Assembly: GCA_020061105.1 (NCBI GenBank)
Contig: JAGUYW010000002.1
Span: 1-64,000 of the forward strand
DNA: 64,000 bases
Origin: Anaerolineales bacterium
GTDB taxonomy: Bacteria; Chloroflexota; Anaerolineae; Anaerolineales; UBA4823
Direction of reading: 5' to 3'
How positions within the stretch are numbered: position 1 is the first letter of the stretch; the number at the start of each line of letters is the position of its first letter. Below the pieces are notes generated by a model. That model was not told the origin of the DNA, did no database searches, and worked only from the letters and a program-made list of their open reading frames with translations. The position numbers and the translations under genes were made by a program. Below, piece by piece: positions 1 to 9,849 of the stretch.

Positions 1-214
1 CGATCCTTGCCCGGGACTTCCGGATGGCGGCCAGCCCGTCGAACAGTTCGTTGATCAGGTTTGTCACCTCCTGAATTCTGGCTTCCGCCTCACGGGCCTC
101 CGCTTCACTGGCCTTGATCCTGCGGTCCTGAACTACGGTCACGTCGATGGACTCTTTCGCTTCCCCGATAGACACGGTGACCCGGTACCTTCCCGGTGCC
201 ACCCGCGCCCCGGC
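1..214 (-). CDS. Partial CDS, C-terminal part of a secreted BNR/sialidase-like or FnIII-like domain protein (truncated at both ends)
   Basis: Minus frame is open across 1-214 and reads ...AGARVAPGRYRVTVSIGEAKESIDVTVVQDRRIKASEAEAREAEARIQEVTNLINELFDGLAAIRKSRARI; the GxRVxPGxYxVxVxxGxxxxxxxxTVxxD pattern resembles C-termini of BNR/VPS10-type repeat proteins. Confidence 0.5.
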
Positions 215-1117
215 GAAGCCCTGGGCTGCCTGCGCGCCTGCACCCTGGAGAGCGGCTGCGGTACAACCCAGTTCTGCCGCACTTGCGGCGTCGTCAACGC
301 CATCCTGGCCAGCCAGGGCGGGCAGAGCGACACCCGCGAGTGCCGTATGCTGCGCGCCAACGGCGAAGCCCTCGACCTGCGCGTGACTGCCACCCCCCTC
401 ACTATCGGCAAGGAAGACTTCACCCTGTTCTCAGCGGTCGATATCGGTCACGAAAAGCGCCGCCGGGCGTTGGAGCGCATCTTCTTTCACGATGTGCTGA
501 ACACCGCCACCGGCATTTTGGGCTGGGCTGAGATGTTGAACACCGCCCGCCCCGAAGAACTACCCGAATTTCAAAGCACCATCCACAACCTGACTTCCCG
601 CCTGATCGACGAAGTTCACAATCAACAAACCTTGAGCGCCGCCGAGAGCAAGCAGCTGGTGGTACGCCCCGGCCCGATCGCCTCGCTCGACTTGCTGCAG
701 CGTTTGACGAGCAGCTACAGCAAGCACCCGGTCGCCCGCCAGCGCGCCATCCTGATCGCCCCTGACACCGAACAGGTCTGCCTGACCAGCGACGAGGGCT
801 TGCTGCTGCGCGTGCTCGGCAACATGTTGAAAAACGCCCTGGAGGCCTGCCAACCCGGCGAAACCGTCACCCTGGGCTGCCGGCGCATCGGGGACAGCTT
901 GGACTTTTGGGTGCACAACCCCAACCCGATGCCCGAAGAAGTGCAACTGCAGATCTTTCAACGCTCCTTCTCCACCAAGGGCGCCGGGCGCGGCCTGGGC
1001 GCCTACAGCATGCGCCTGCTGGGCGAACAATACCTGCAAAGCAAAGTCTATTTCACCTCCGACCCGCATGGAACCACCTTCAACCTGCGCTGCCCGATAA
1101 GCCTATCACTCCCCTAG
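206..1117 (+). CDS. Sensor histidine kinase with Cys-containing PAS-like region, 5'-truncated
   Basis: Frame of ORF 347..1117 continues upstream as RPGEALGCLRACTLESGCGTTQFCRTCGVVNAILASQGGQSDTRECRM; H-box-like FHDVLNTATGILG, N-box LGNMLKNALEA, G-box GAGRGLGAYSMRLLGE. Confidence 0.8.
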   Translation, partial: RPGEALGCLRACTLESGCGTTQFCRTCGVVNAILASQGGQSDTRECRMLRANGEALDLRVTATPLTIGKEDFTLFSAVDIGHEKRRRALERIFFHDVLNTATGILGWAEMLNTARPEELPEFQSTIHNLTSRLIDEVHNQQTLSAAESKQLVVRPGPIASLDLLQRLTSSYSKHPVARQRAILIAPDTEQVCLTSDEGLLLRVLGNMLKNALEACQPGETVTLGCRRIGDSLDFWVHNPNPMPEEVQLQIFQRSFSTKGAGRGLGAYSMRLLGEQYLQSKVYFTSDPHGTTFNLRCPISLSLP

Positions 1118-1119
1118 CC

Positions 1120-1647
1120 ATGACCACTGAACCCAAACCCAAAAAGACCCCTCCTGTCCCACCTCCAGACCCCATGCCGCCCAAGGCATTCAGCCCTTTG
1201 CTGCCGGGTGAATTTCGTAGCCAGATGATCACCGCGGTGGTTTTCTTACTGGGCGGTTTCTTGGGTCTCCTGGCGCGCATGGACTCCTATACCTTTGAAA
1301 CGATCGCCAATGATTATGGGGTCATGGTATGGTTGCTGACCTGCGGCTTTCCCATACTGTGGTTGGTCGCAATCATCCTGACTCTGAAAGCTGCCCGCCA
1401 TCGTCGCCAGACCATTCAATTCGATACGCAACGCCAGATGGTCAAAGGCGAGATCACCTATCTGTGGTCGGATAAATCGGAGGGTAAGAAATACTTTGCC
1501 GCCTATCTCTACCTGGATGGGCTGCAAGCCTACCAGCAAGTGCACCCGCGCACCTTCAAGCGCCTGCAGATCGGCGAGGCAGCGGTGGTGGAATACTTAC
1601 CAGACAAGCCGCAAGTATCGATCTTGAATTTGAATATTAAAAGCTGA
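1120..1647 (+). CDS. Membrane protein with two TM helices (DUF3592-like), hypothetical
   Basis: ATG at 1120 (MTTEPKPKKTPP...), two hydrophobic segments followed by a soluble beta-rich region. Confidence 0.6.
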   Translation: MTTEPKPKKTPPVPPPDPMPPKAFSPLLPGEFRSQMITAVVFLLGGFLGLLARMDSYTFETIANDYGVMVWLLTCGFPILWLVAIILTLKAARHRRQTIQFDTQRQMVKGEITYLWSDKSEGKKYFAAYLYLDGLQAYQQVHPRTFKRLQIGEAAVVEYLPDKPQVSILNLNIKS

Positions 1648-1662
1648 TGGATTGCTACCCGT

Positions 1663-2679
1663 CTATCGTCCGGCCAGGATGATAGACGCCCACAAACTGA
1701 CCCAGCGATCCGTCTCCTCCCCAGCGCCCATCTCCTTCCAGGTGCGCTGGCGGTAAGGGCTGCTGCCGCGCCAACGACCGTTTTTGCCGCGCTGCTGCGC
1801 CAGCCAATCCATCGCCGGCTGCGCCCCGGGGTGATCCAGAGCGCCTGATTCGTGCAGTACGCGCAAGGTAAACAGGATATCGGTCTGGTAGAACAAGGGG
1901 AAATTCAACTTGAACCACAGCGGGTGGATGCTCGCTCTCTCCGGTGTCGGGTAATCCGCCTGCGCCAACCTGCCTGCCTCGAGCAAAAATTCCACCCCGC
2001 TGCGGATGGCTTGCTGCACTTCCGGTGAACGCCCGGTTTCGGGCAGCTTCGCCAACCCCCATAACGCACGCGCCACACCCCAGGCGCACGGGTAGCCATA
2101 GTTGTATTCGCAGCGACAGCCATCGTTCATCACATCATGCACCAGGTATTCCACGATCGCCCCCTGGCGCTCGTCATCCAAACGCCCAGCGTGGGCGATG
2201 TAGCGCAGCATGTTGCCCCACAAACACGACCAGCCGCCGCGACCGCTCTGCCTGCGCCGCTGCATGTCTGAACCCAAGGCAGCGAGCATATACTCGACAC
2301 TGCGCGGGTAAGGCGAGTCCAGGTCGCTGGCGCGATAGGAGCCAACCAAAGCCAGCATCGCCTCCACCCCGCGCTGGAAGCGTGGATCGGCGCCGCCCAC
2401 CTCCAACTCTGCCAACAAGGTCATGCTCCAGTGGGTGCTTCGATACTTGGGTTGGTAATAGTTGTTCTCACCGCGCCAGGCGCCACTTTCAGATTGGTGG
2501 GATAGGATAGCCGGCGCCGGGCCTTGAGCCATAATCGCATTCCTGGCTGCCTGCACCTGTGGATCGTCGAGCGGCAGTTTTTGCAAATCGACCAGGGCGC
2601 GGTAGCGGATGGTGGGTGTTTCTGCAGCCAACAACCAGGGGATCAGGTCGCTATCGGGCATGGGGATCCATCCTTTCAA
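1663..2679 (-). CDS. Squalene cyclase/prenyltransferase-like alpha-alpha repeat protein
   Basis: 338 aa ORF; repeats such as LSHQSESGAWRG, GGWSCLWGNMLRYIAHAGRLDD, ALDHPGAQPAMDWLAQQRGKNGRW typical of terpenoid-cyclase-like toroids. Confidence 0.6.
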   Translation of the reverse strand: MKGWIPMPDSDLIPWLLAAETPTIRYRALVDLQKLPLDDPQVQAARNAIMAQGPAPAILSHQSESGAWRGENNYYQPKYRSTHWSMTLLAELEVGGADPRFQRGVEAMLALVGSYRASDLDSPYPRSVEYMLAALGSDMQRRRQSGRGGWSCLWGNMLRYIAHAGRLDDERQGAIVEYLVHDVMNDGCRCEYNYGYPCAWGVARALWGLAKLPETGRSPEVQQAIRSGVEFLLEAGRLAQADYPTPERASIHPLWFKLNFPLFYQTDILFTLRVLHESGALDHPGAQPAMDWLAQQRGKNGRWRGSSPYRQRTWKEMGAGEETDRWVSLWASIILAGR

Positions 2680-2711
2680 ATCCTTTTTTTATCTGGATTA
2701 TTTGCGTGACA

Positions 2712-2744
2712 GGTGCAAGGCATCAAAACCAGATGCCTTGCACC
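2712..2744. repeat. Perfect 13-bp-stem inverted repeat GGTGCAAGGCATC-AAAACCA-GATGCCTTGCACC
   Basis: Read directly; related element at 57409-57440. Confidence 0.8.
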
Positions 2745-2871
2745 CGGGAAGCTTGTCCTGCAAAAGCAAATGGGAGCCTGTAAGCATTGTACAACTGCTT
2801 ACCGACTCCCACAAGAGTAAATTTTGCCATTTTCAACCGCTCACCCCCTGGTTTCACTGTTTTTCTGCGGA

Positions 2872-4620
2872 TTACTCCAATAACCGGCCTTGTAAGGCCA
2901 ACTCCTCTTGATCTTGCATCCACGCCGCCAGTTCGGACGGGACAGGGGAAACGGGGTGCTGCCCGACTACCAACCGCCCGCTCTCATCGAGCCGTTCGGT
3001 GATGTTGGCCTGCAAGTTCTCGTCCAGGGCGGGGTAGTCTGAACGCTGGTGGGCGCCGCGGCTCTCGCGCCGCGCCAGCGCCCCCAGCAGGCTGGCCTTG
3101 GCAGCCAACAGCGAGCCGCGCAAATCCAGGGCGATGGCCAGGTCACGGTAGCCTTCGGCGTCCGGGCGCACATCCACGCTCCGGGCGGCCTCTTCCAATT
3201 CGGCGATGCGCTGCAAGCCTTGCTGCATGCGGGTTTCATCGCGCACCACCCCACAGGTCTCCCACATCGTATCGCGCAAGGCGCGCTGCAGCGGGCGGGC
3301 CAGTTCGTCACCCGGTTGAATCAGGCTGTCCAGTTCTTCGTGGGCGGCTTTCACCAGCGAATGACTGCGCAGTTGGGCGCTGATGCCGGATGAAAAGCGC
3401 GCCGCCGCTTGCCCGGCGCGCCGTCCAAAGACCAGGATCTCAGCCAGCGAGTTGCCGCCCAGGCGGTTGGCGCCGTGCACCCCGCAGGTCACTTCGCCGG
3501 CGGCGTACAAGCCCTGGATCTCGGTGGCGTGCGTCTCAGGCTCGACCACCACCCCGCCCATCGAATAGTGGGCAGTAGGGGCCACTTCCATAGCCTGGCG
3601 CGAGATATCCAGCATTTGCGTCTCCATGAATTGGCGGTACATGCGGGGGATTTTTTGCAAGATGAAGCTTTTTTCGCGGTGGCTGATATCCAGGAAAACG
3701 CCGCCGTGCGGCCCGCCGCGCCCTTCGATGATCTCGGTGTAATTGGCCAGCGCCACGCGGTCGCGGGTGGAAAGTTCCATGCGCTGCGGGTCGTAGCGGC
3801 TCATGAAGCGCTCGCCCAGGGCGTTGAACAGCCGCCCGCCTTCGCCGCGCACCGCCTCGGTCACCAGCACGCCCGCCATGTCCTCCGGGTAGACCATCCC
3901 GGTGGGATGAAACTGCACCAGTTCCATATCCGCCACGGCGCAGCCGGCTTGCAAGGCCAGGTACATGCCGTCGCCGGTGTTTTCGTCGCGGCGGGAGGAG
4001 CTGCGCCGCCAGATGCGGTTGTGGCCGCCGGCTGCCAGAATGACGGCGTCGGCGTAATAGACAGTGCGCTCGCCGCTGTGGATATCGAAAGCCATGGCTC
4101 CGAAACATACGCCCTCGTGCACCAAAAGACGCGAGACGTACTGGTGCTCGCGGATCGGGATGCGCAGTTCTTCCACCTTTTGCGCCAGCGTGTCGATGAT
4201 GGCGCGCCCGGTGTAATCAGCGGCGAAGCAGGTGCGGCGGTATTTGTGCGCCCCAAAAAAGCGCTGGTTGAGCGCGCCATCTGGGGTGCGGTCAAATTCG
4301 CAGCCCCATTCGGCCAGTTCGAGCACGGCTTGCGGGGCCTCGCGGGTTAAGATTTCGACGGTGTGCGGATCGGACAGAAAATAGCCCTCGTGCAGCGTGT
4401 CGGCAAAGTGCTGCTGCCAGCTATCTTGCGGGTCGACCGTACCCAGGGCGGCGTTGATGCCGCCGGCCGCCAGCACAGTGTGGGCGTCTTTGCGCATGCG
4501 CTTGCCCACGATCACCACTTCGCTGCCAGCCTGGTGAGCGGCGATCGCCGCTCGCAGCCCTGCCCCGCCAGAGCCGATCACCAGGATGTTGGTTACATTG
4601 GTACGATGAGCGTTGTCCAT
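2872..4620 (-). CDS. FAD-dependent succinate dehydrogenase/fumarate reductase or L-aspartate oxidase family flavoprotein
   Basis: ILVIGSGGAGLRAAIAAHQAG dinucleotide motif, HTVLAAGGINAALG, QFHPTGM, GLYAAGEVTCGVHGANRLGGNSLAEILVFGRRAG. Confidence 0.88.
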   Translation of the reverse strand: MDNAHRTNVTNILVIGSGGAGLRAAIAAHQAGSEVVIVGKRMRKDAHTVLAAGGINAALGTVDPQDSWQQHFADTLHEGYFLSDPHTVEILTREAPQAVLELAEWGCEFDRTPDGALNQRFFGAHKYRRTCFAADYTGRAIIDTLAQKVEELRIPIREHQYVSRLLVHEGVCFGAMAFDIHSGERTVYYADAVILAAGGHNRIWRRSSSRRDENTGDGMYLALQAGCAVADMELVQFHPTGMVYPEDMAGVLVTEAVRGEGGRLFNALGERFMSRYDPQRMELSTRDRVALANYTEIIEGRGGPHGGVFLDISHREKSFILQKIPRMYRQFMETQMLDISRQAMEVAPTAHYSMGGVVVEPETHATEIQGLYAAGEVTCGVHGANRLGGNSLAEILVFGRRAGQAAARFSSGISAQLRSHSLVKAAHEELDSLIQPGDELARPLQRALRDTMWETCGVVRDETRMQQGLQRIAELEEAARSVDVRPDAEGYRDLAIALDLRGSLLAAKASLLGALARRESRGAHQRSDYPALDENLQANITERLDESGRLVVGQHPVSPVPSELAAWMQDQEELALQGRLLE

Positions 4621-4633
4621 AATGGTCTCCTTT

Positions 4634-5113
4634 TCAAGGTTCCGGATCGATCCTGCCGCCGCGCACAGTAGCGCCCAAAACCAGCCCGGCGCCGATGATA
4701 GCCAGGTTTTTGATGATATACTGCCCTTCCAGCGTCAGTCCGTACGGAAAGACTGTCCACACAGCCTGCGGCAGAAACAAGAGCGGTGAAGTCGTGCCGA
4801 TCATTTGGGCAAACAACAGCAGCAAAGTCAGGCGCATGAACTTGCCGCTCAGCAGTCCGAGGCCGATGACGATTTCCCAGATCGCCAGCACGGGTTGGAA
4901 AATATCCGGATCGATGAACACAATCGTGCTGCGCACCAGGTCTTCAGCCGGGCTCAGCCCGGGAACCAGCTTGAGCGCCCCAAACCACACGAAGATCACC
5001 CCCAGACCAAGCCGCAAGACCAGCAAGCCGTACTGCGCCATCCAGCGTGTGATGCGCCGGTCGACCTGGTGAAATTTGCGCTCTAAAGCGTTGAAATAGG
5101 TTGTCAGTTTCAT
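4634..5113 (-). CDS. DoxX/DUF417-like membrane protein
   Basis: Four hydrophobic segments; [19 protein letters not shown]; ...[21 protein letters not shown]. Confidence 0.7.
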   Translation of the reverse strand: MKLTTYFNALERKFHQVDRRITRWMAQYGLLVLRLGLGVIFVWFGALKLVPGLSPAEDLVRSTIVFIDPDIFQPVLAIWEIVIGLGLLSGKFMRLTLLLLFAQMIGTTSPLLFLPQAVWTVFPYGLTLEGQYIIKNLAIIGAGLVLGATVRGGRIDPEP

Positions 5114-5375
5114 AAGATTCTCCTATCGGTAGGAACCATTATAATAAAGATATTGTAGATACATATTGTACCATTATTCACAATCATTGTAGCCATAATT
5201 CATGAGATGGCAATTAAGGGAAACCGAGAGTTCGCTTAATCCCCCTACCCTGATAGGCTATGCAAGTGCAAGGCGCCCGTAGCCGTGTCGCGTTTCGGCT
5301 TGTCTATCCCTCGCAAAGCCAAGCTGCTTTTTACCGCCCTGCTGCACCATCTGCTCTTCCCCGACACCCTGACAT

Positions 5376-6677
5376 TCATTTTCCGCCGATCGGCGGTTGA
5401 ACCGTAGAAGACCAGGCGTCTTTCTTTTCGGTAAGCAGCGGCAAAGTGAAGTAGAAGCGGCTGCCCTGCCCGGGGGCGCTTTCGACCGCCAGCTGCCCGC
5501 CATGCGCCTCGACAATGCCGCGGGCGATGGCTAAGCCCAAACCAGCCCCCCCCTTCTGGCGGCTGCCCGAATTATCCGCCCGGTAGAAGCGTTCGAAAAT
5601 ATATGGCCGGTCGCTGGCGGCGATGCCTTCGCCGCTATCGACCACTTCGACGCACACCTGGTTCTCTAGCGGAAAAGCGCGCAACTGCACATGACCGCCA
5701 GGCGGGGTATGGCGCAAAGCGTTGTGCACCAGGTTACTCAAGACGCGACCGATTTGCTGCACGTCGATCAAGATCCGGTCGCAGCTGGCGGCAATCGAGC
5801 CATTCAAATCAATCTGCTGGCGAGCAGCCATTTCAGAAAAACTTTCCAACGTATCCGAGAGCAAATCCGTCAAAGAAGCCGGTTCACGGTTCAATTTGAG
5901 GCCCCCGGCGTCGATTTGCGCCATCTGGAACAGGTCATCGATCAGAGCGGAAAGGTTGCGAATATCGCGTTGGGCAATCGCCAGGTAACGCTGCACGGTT
6001 TGAGGATCTTCCACCACCCCATCTGCCAGCGCCTCCACAATCGCCCGGATGGATGCCAGCGGGGTTTGCAGATCGTGGCTGACCCAGGCGATCAGCTCGC
6101 GCCGCAAATTATCTAGCTGGTTTTGCTTTTGGGCGGCCTCGTGCAGGCGCTCGGCCATCTGGTTGAAAGTTTGCGCCAGCGCGGCCAGCTCGTCTCGCCC
6201 GTTGAGTGGAACGCGCGCGGTCAGGTCTCCAGCCTGGATCTGCCGGGCAGCCTGGTCTAATCTTTCGATACGGTTGGTCAAGGCGGTGGAGAAAAAATAT
6301 CCCAACACCAGGGCAATGCCGGCGGCAAAGACCAGCAAGACGGTCGCCAGCAGCAGGTCGTGCTGGCTGGCAAACATCAGGCGCGCCGTCACCCAGACGT
6401 TGAAAAAGGTCAGCAGGCTAGCCAGAGCGTAACTGCCCAGCAAAGTCCAACGCAGGTTCGGGGAATGCTGGATCCAGTTCAAACGATAGGCGGCATACCC
6501 AGCCAGGGCGGAAATCAGCGCCGTGGCAGTCAGAAACAACGCCATCAGGCTGAGTTCGTGCATGGGCGGGTACATCAGCAGGTAGAAAAAACCCAATGAA
6601 AGCGCCAGGATGAGAAGAATCCCCAACAGGTAGCGCAGCGGCAGCGCCCAGCCGGGCTGGTTTGGCGTTGTTTGCAT
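5376..6677 (-). CDS. Sensor histidine kinase (TM-HAMP-HisKA-HATPase_c)
   Basis: HAMP region; WVSHDLQTPLASIRAIVEAL H-box; NLVHNALRHTPPGG; GAGLGLAIARGIVEAHGG. Confidence 0.93.
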   Translation of the reverse strand: MQTTPNQPGWALPLRYLLGILLILALSLGFFYLLMYPPMHELSLMALFLTATALISALAGYAAYRLNWIQHSPNLRWTLLGSYALASLLTFFNVWVTARLMFASQHDLLLATVLLVFAAGIALVLGYFFSTALTNRIERLDQAARQIQAGDLTARVPLNGRDELAALAQTFNQMAERLHEAAQKQNQLDNLRRELIAWVSHDLQTPLASIRAIVEALADGVVEDPQTVQRYLAIAQRDIRNLSALIDDLFQMAQIDAGGLKLNREPASLTDLLSDTLESFSEMAARQQIDLNGSIAASCDRILIDVQQIGRVLSNLVHNALRHTPPGGHVQLRAFPLENQVCVEVVDSGEGIAASDRPYIFERFYRADNSGSRQKGGAGLGLAIARGIVEAHGGQLAVESAPGQGSRFYFTLPLLTEKKDAWSSTVQPPIGGK

Positions 6678-6691
6678 TGCTCAGGCCTCCC

Positions 6692-7399
6692 TTATGGCTC
6701 GAATTTGTAGCCCACGCCCCACACAGTCAGTAAATGGCGCGGCTCAGATGGGTTGGCTTCGATTTTTTCACGCAGGCGGCGGATATGCACCGTCACTGTG
6801 CTCGGGTCAATGTAATCGGACAGGCCCCAGATCGATTCTAGCAGTTGGTCGCGGGTGAAAACTTGCCGCGGGTGGCGCGCCATCCACCACAGCATATCGA
6901 ACTCTTTTGCGGTCAGGAATTGCTCCTGCTCAGCAACGATCACCGTGCGCGAGAGCGGGTCGATGTGCAGATCCGTAAAGACCAGCGGCGTTTCGGCGCT
7001 ATCCTGGGCGCTCTTGTTCGCCCGGCGCAGCACCGCCCGCACCCGGCTGACCAGTTCCTGCGGACTGAACGGCTTGACGACGTAATCATCCGCCCCCATT
7101 TCAAGCCCGGCGATGCGGTCGCTCTCTTCGCGGCGGGCGGTGAGCATGATGATCGGCGTATCGCTGCGGTCGCGCAGCCAGCGCGTGAGCGCAAAGCCAT
7201 CCAACGAGGGCAGCATGATATCCAGCACTACCAGCGCCGGCATTTGGCGCTCCATGCCGTTCAAAGCCGCTTGACCATCATGATACACCTGCACCTGGTA
7301 GCCGGCTCTGCGCAAATACAGGCTGATCACCTCGGCAATGCTCGTTTCGTCTTCAACGACTGCAATCAATGTTCCTCGCATGATGCTTTCTCCCACCAC
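6692..7399 (-). CDS. OmpR/PhoB-family response regulator
   Basis: VVLDIMLPSLDGFALTRWLRDRS receiver; C-terminal wHTH with VTVHIRRLREKIE; adjacent to cognate kinase. Confidence 0.93.
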   Translation of the reverse strand: MVGESIMRGTLIAVVEDETSIAEVISLYLRRAGYQVQVYHDGQAALNGMERQMPALVVLDIMLPSLDGFALTRWLRDRSDTPIIMLTARREESDRIAGLEMGADDYVVKPFSPQELVSRVRAVLRRANKSAQDSAETPLVFTDLHIDPLSRTVIVAEQEQFLTAKEFDMLWWMARHPRQVFTRDQLLESIWGLSDYIDPSTVTVHIRRLREKIEANPSEPRHLLTVWGVGYKFEP

Positions 7400-7564
7400 A
7401 CATTATATCCGCTGCGACTGCTGCGTAGCCAAAAAATCTGTTACAGAATGCTTACAAAACCTCGCGTTCCATTCATGGTTTGGTAATGATTATGCTGTTC
7501 TTTTGTAAGAGGTTGTGGATAAGATAAGCGTATTCTATTCGATCCTAACAATTTGGAGGTAAAC

Positions 7565-8278
7565 ATGCAACCGCGAAAATTTTTGGTATTAACCCTGACG
7601 ATCCTGTCCCTGGTGATCTCTTCATGCAGCCCAGCAGCCGCGCCTGACAAGATGATGGACAAACCTGCAACAGAGGCGATGATGGAGAAGCCAGCCACAG
7701 AAGCTATGATGGAGAAACCAACCGAAGACGGCATGGCGAAAGAAATCATGGCGACCGAGGCGCCAGAGGCGATGATGGAAAAGCCGACCGAAGAAGCCAT
7801 GAAAGACGACGAGATGATGGTTGAGCTGCCGGCTTGGTTTAGCGCTGGCCTGGTCGATGTTCGCAACGGGCAGACTTTCACGATCAACGATCTCAAAGGC
7901 AAAGTGATCCTGGTCGAGATGCTGGCAATGTGGTGCTCCAACTGCCTGAAACAGCAGAAACAGGTGCTCGAACTACACCAGCTGCTCGGCGAGAAGGGCG
8001 ATTTTATCTCGATCGGCCTGGATATCGATGCGAACGAGGACGCCAACAGCTTGAAGGGCTACATCGAGCGCAACGGCTTCAACTGGGTGTACGCTGTATC
8101 GCCAGCTGAAGTATCGCGAGAAATCAGCAACCTGTACGGCGGGCAGTTCATCAACCCGCCCTCCACCCCGATGTTGATTATCGACCGGCATGGCAAGGCG
8201 CATATCCTGCCATTCGGTGTCAAGAGCGCTGCGCAGCTTCTCGAAGCGCTGAAACCCTTCTTGGAAGAAGACATGTAA
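7565..8278 (+). CDS. TlpA-like thioredoxin-fold lipoprotein with Met-rich tandem-repeat linker
   Basis: Start ATG 7565 after GGAGGT; lipobox VISSC; repeats ATEAMMEKP; MWCSNC active site. Confidence 0.85.
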   Translation: MQPRKFLVLTLTILSLVISSCSPAAAPDKMMDKPATEAMMEKPATEAMMEKPTEDGMAKEIMATEAPEAMMEKPTEEAMKDDEMMVELPAWFSAGLVDVRNGQTFTINDLKGKVILVEMLAMWCSNCLKQQKQVLELHQLLGEKGDFISIGLDIDANEDANSLKGYIERNGFNWVYAVSPAEVSREISNLYGGQFINPPSTPMLIIDRHGKAHILPFGVKSAAQLLEALKPFLEEDM

Positions 8279-8342
8279 GGCGCGGCAGCTATCCCTGATC
8301 CCCCACCACCTGGACATCTACTTCTCTCAAAAAGGCGCTTTC

Positions 8343-9020
8343 ATGACTCTCGATACGATAATTACTGCTCTGTCTTTGGGCTTACTGGCAACCACCAGCC
8401 CGTGTGTGCTGCCGCTCTACCCCGGCTTTCTGGCTTACCTTAGCGGTGGGCAGCAAGGCCTGGCGGAATCCCGGGCCCGGTATTTCCTGGGCGTCTTCGT
8501 GCTTTTGGGAGTGTTGGTGATGATGCTGGCGCTGGGCGGGCTGATTGCGCTGCTATCGATCTCGATTGGCAGCGCGCTCAGCCTGATCATCCCGCTCGCT
8601 GATCTGTTGATCATCGGCCTGGGGGCGCTGCTGCTGCTTGACAAAAACCCATTCAAAGCCCTGCCGCAAATCCAGGCGCCGGTATTCTCCAACCCTTTCC
8701 TGAACGCCTTTCTGTACGGATTGCTGTACGGGCCGATTGCGCTTCCGTGCTCCGGCCCGTTAGTGGTGGGCATCTTCGCCTTCTCGCTCACAGCCGGAGA
8801 AGCGCTGAGCAAACTATGGATTTTTCTGTGGTTTGGAGTTGGTTTTGGTCTGCCGCTGCTGGCGCTCTCGCTGCTTTCCGGCGCGCTGCAGCGCAGCATC
8901 ACGCGCCTGTTTGCCCGGCACAGCCGGGCGATCAACCTGATCGGCGGCGTGATCCTGGTAGGCGTGGGGGTTTTCGATCTGATCAACAACTGGGAACTGG
9001 TGCGCTCGTTCTTGGGGTAA
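8343..9020 (+). CDS. CcdA/DsbD-like thiol-disulfide interchange membrane protein
   Basis: SPCVLPLYPGFLAYLSG motif, multiple TM helices; adjacent to TlpA-like gene. Confidence 0.88.
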   Translation: MTLDTIITALSLGLLATTSPCVLPLYPGFLAYLSGGQQGLAESRARYFLGVFVLLGVLVMMLALGGLIALLSISIGSALSLIIPLADLLIIGLGALLLLDKNPFKALPQIQAPVFSNPFLNAFLYGLLYGPIALPCSGPLVVGIFAFSLTAGEALSKLWIFLWFGVGFGLPLLALSLLSGALQRSITRLFARHSRAINLIGGVILVGVGVFDLINNWELVRSFLG

Positions 9021-9074
9021 CATACTCCCCGGTTGGACTCCCGGGAGGAGTGCGGCCGGGGATGTGGGCTGCTT

Positions 9075-9476
9075 TTAGCGGGCTTTCACCTTCTTCCCCT
9101 TCCCCCTCTCCTCCGCCGCCTTTAAATTCTCCGCTACCCTGAACTTCACCATCTCACCGATCAACGCCAGCGGCAATGGCTGGTCGAGTGGAAATTGCAC
9201 CGAGCCTTTGGCGTTTTGATAGCCAGCTAACTCTTTCGCAAACGAGGCAATCCCGCTAGGCGTCGGGTAGAAGCCGATGTGCTTCTTGAAGGCCGCAAAA
9301 TGCACCAGGTTGCCGTGCAAGAAGAAAGTGGGCATCTGGTAGCTGATCTTCTCCTGCGCCTGGGGAGCGGCGACCTGGATGGCGGCGCGCATTTGCTGCA
9401 GCTTCACCTGCACATCTTCAGGAAAGCTGGCAATATATTCATCGATGGAAGTAAAGGTCGTTTTCGGATCGCTCAT
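9075..9476 (-). CDS. DUF1801 (YdhG-like) domain protein
   Basis: SIDEYIASFPEDVQVKLQQMRAAIQVAAPQAQEKISYQMPTFFLHGNLVHFAAFKKHIGFYPTP. Confidence 0.85.
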   Translation of the reverse strand: MSDPKTTFTSIDEYIASFPEDVQVKLQQMRAAIQVAAPQAQEKISYQMPTFFLHGNLVHFAAFKKHIGFYPTPSGIASFAKELAGYQNAKGSVQFPLDQPLPLALIGEMVKFRVAENLKAAEERGKGKKVKAR

Positions 9477-9480
9477 GGCA

Positions 9481-9834
9481 TCATTCCTCCGTGGAATAAG
9501 CTGCTCTTTCTTCGGCGGCGCTCAAAGCCAACCCACCTGGCTGCAACGGCCTGACTTCGATGTCCAGGCGCTCGCCCAGGGCGTCTTGCACCTTATCCAG
9601 GTCATACTGGGTTTGCAGGCCCAGCCAGAAACGCGCCGAATTGCCAAAGAAGCGTGCCAGGCGCAGGGCGGTATCGGCGGTGATGCTGCGCTTGCCCAAG
9701 ACGATCTCGTTAATGCGGCGCGGATGCACGCCGATGGCAAGCGCCAGGCGGCTCTGACTCATCCCCAAGGGTTTGAGAAATTCTTCCTGCAGTACTTCGC
9801 CAGGATGTACAGGGGTTAATATATCTGATTTCAT
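9481..9834 (-). CDS. higA: HigA-family antitoxin (XRE HTH)
   Basis: HPGEVLQEEFLKPLGMSQSRLALAIGVHPRRINEIVLGKRSITADTALRLARFFGNSARFWLGLQTQYDLD. Confidence 0.92.
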   Translation of the reverse strand: MKSDILTPVHPGEVLQEEFLKPLGMSQSRLALAIGVHPRRINEIVLGKRSITADTALRLARFFGNSARFWLGLQTQYDLDKVQDALGERLDIEVRPLQPGGLALSAAEERAAYSTEE

Positions 9835-9849
9835 ACCAACACCTACTTT

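Noticed and set aside
907-1119. N-terminal extension of ORF 907..1647
   Set aside because: Overlaps the histidine kinase in another frame; ATG at 1120 gives a coherent membrane protein.
3409-4350. Plus-strand ORF (313 aa)
   Set aside because: Antisense shadow of the flavoprotein gene.
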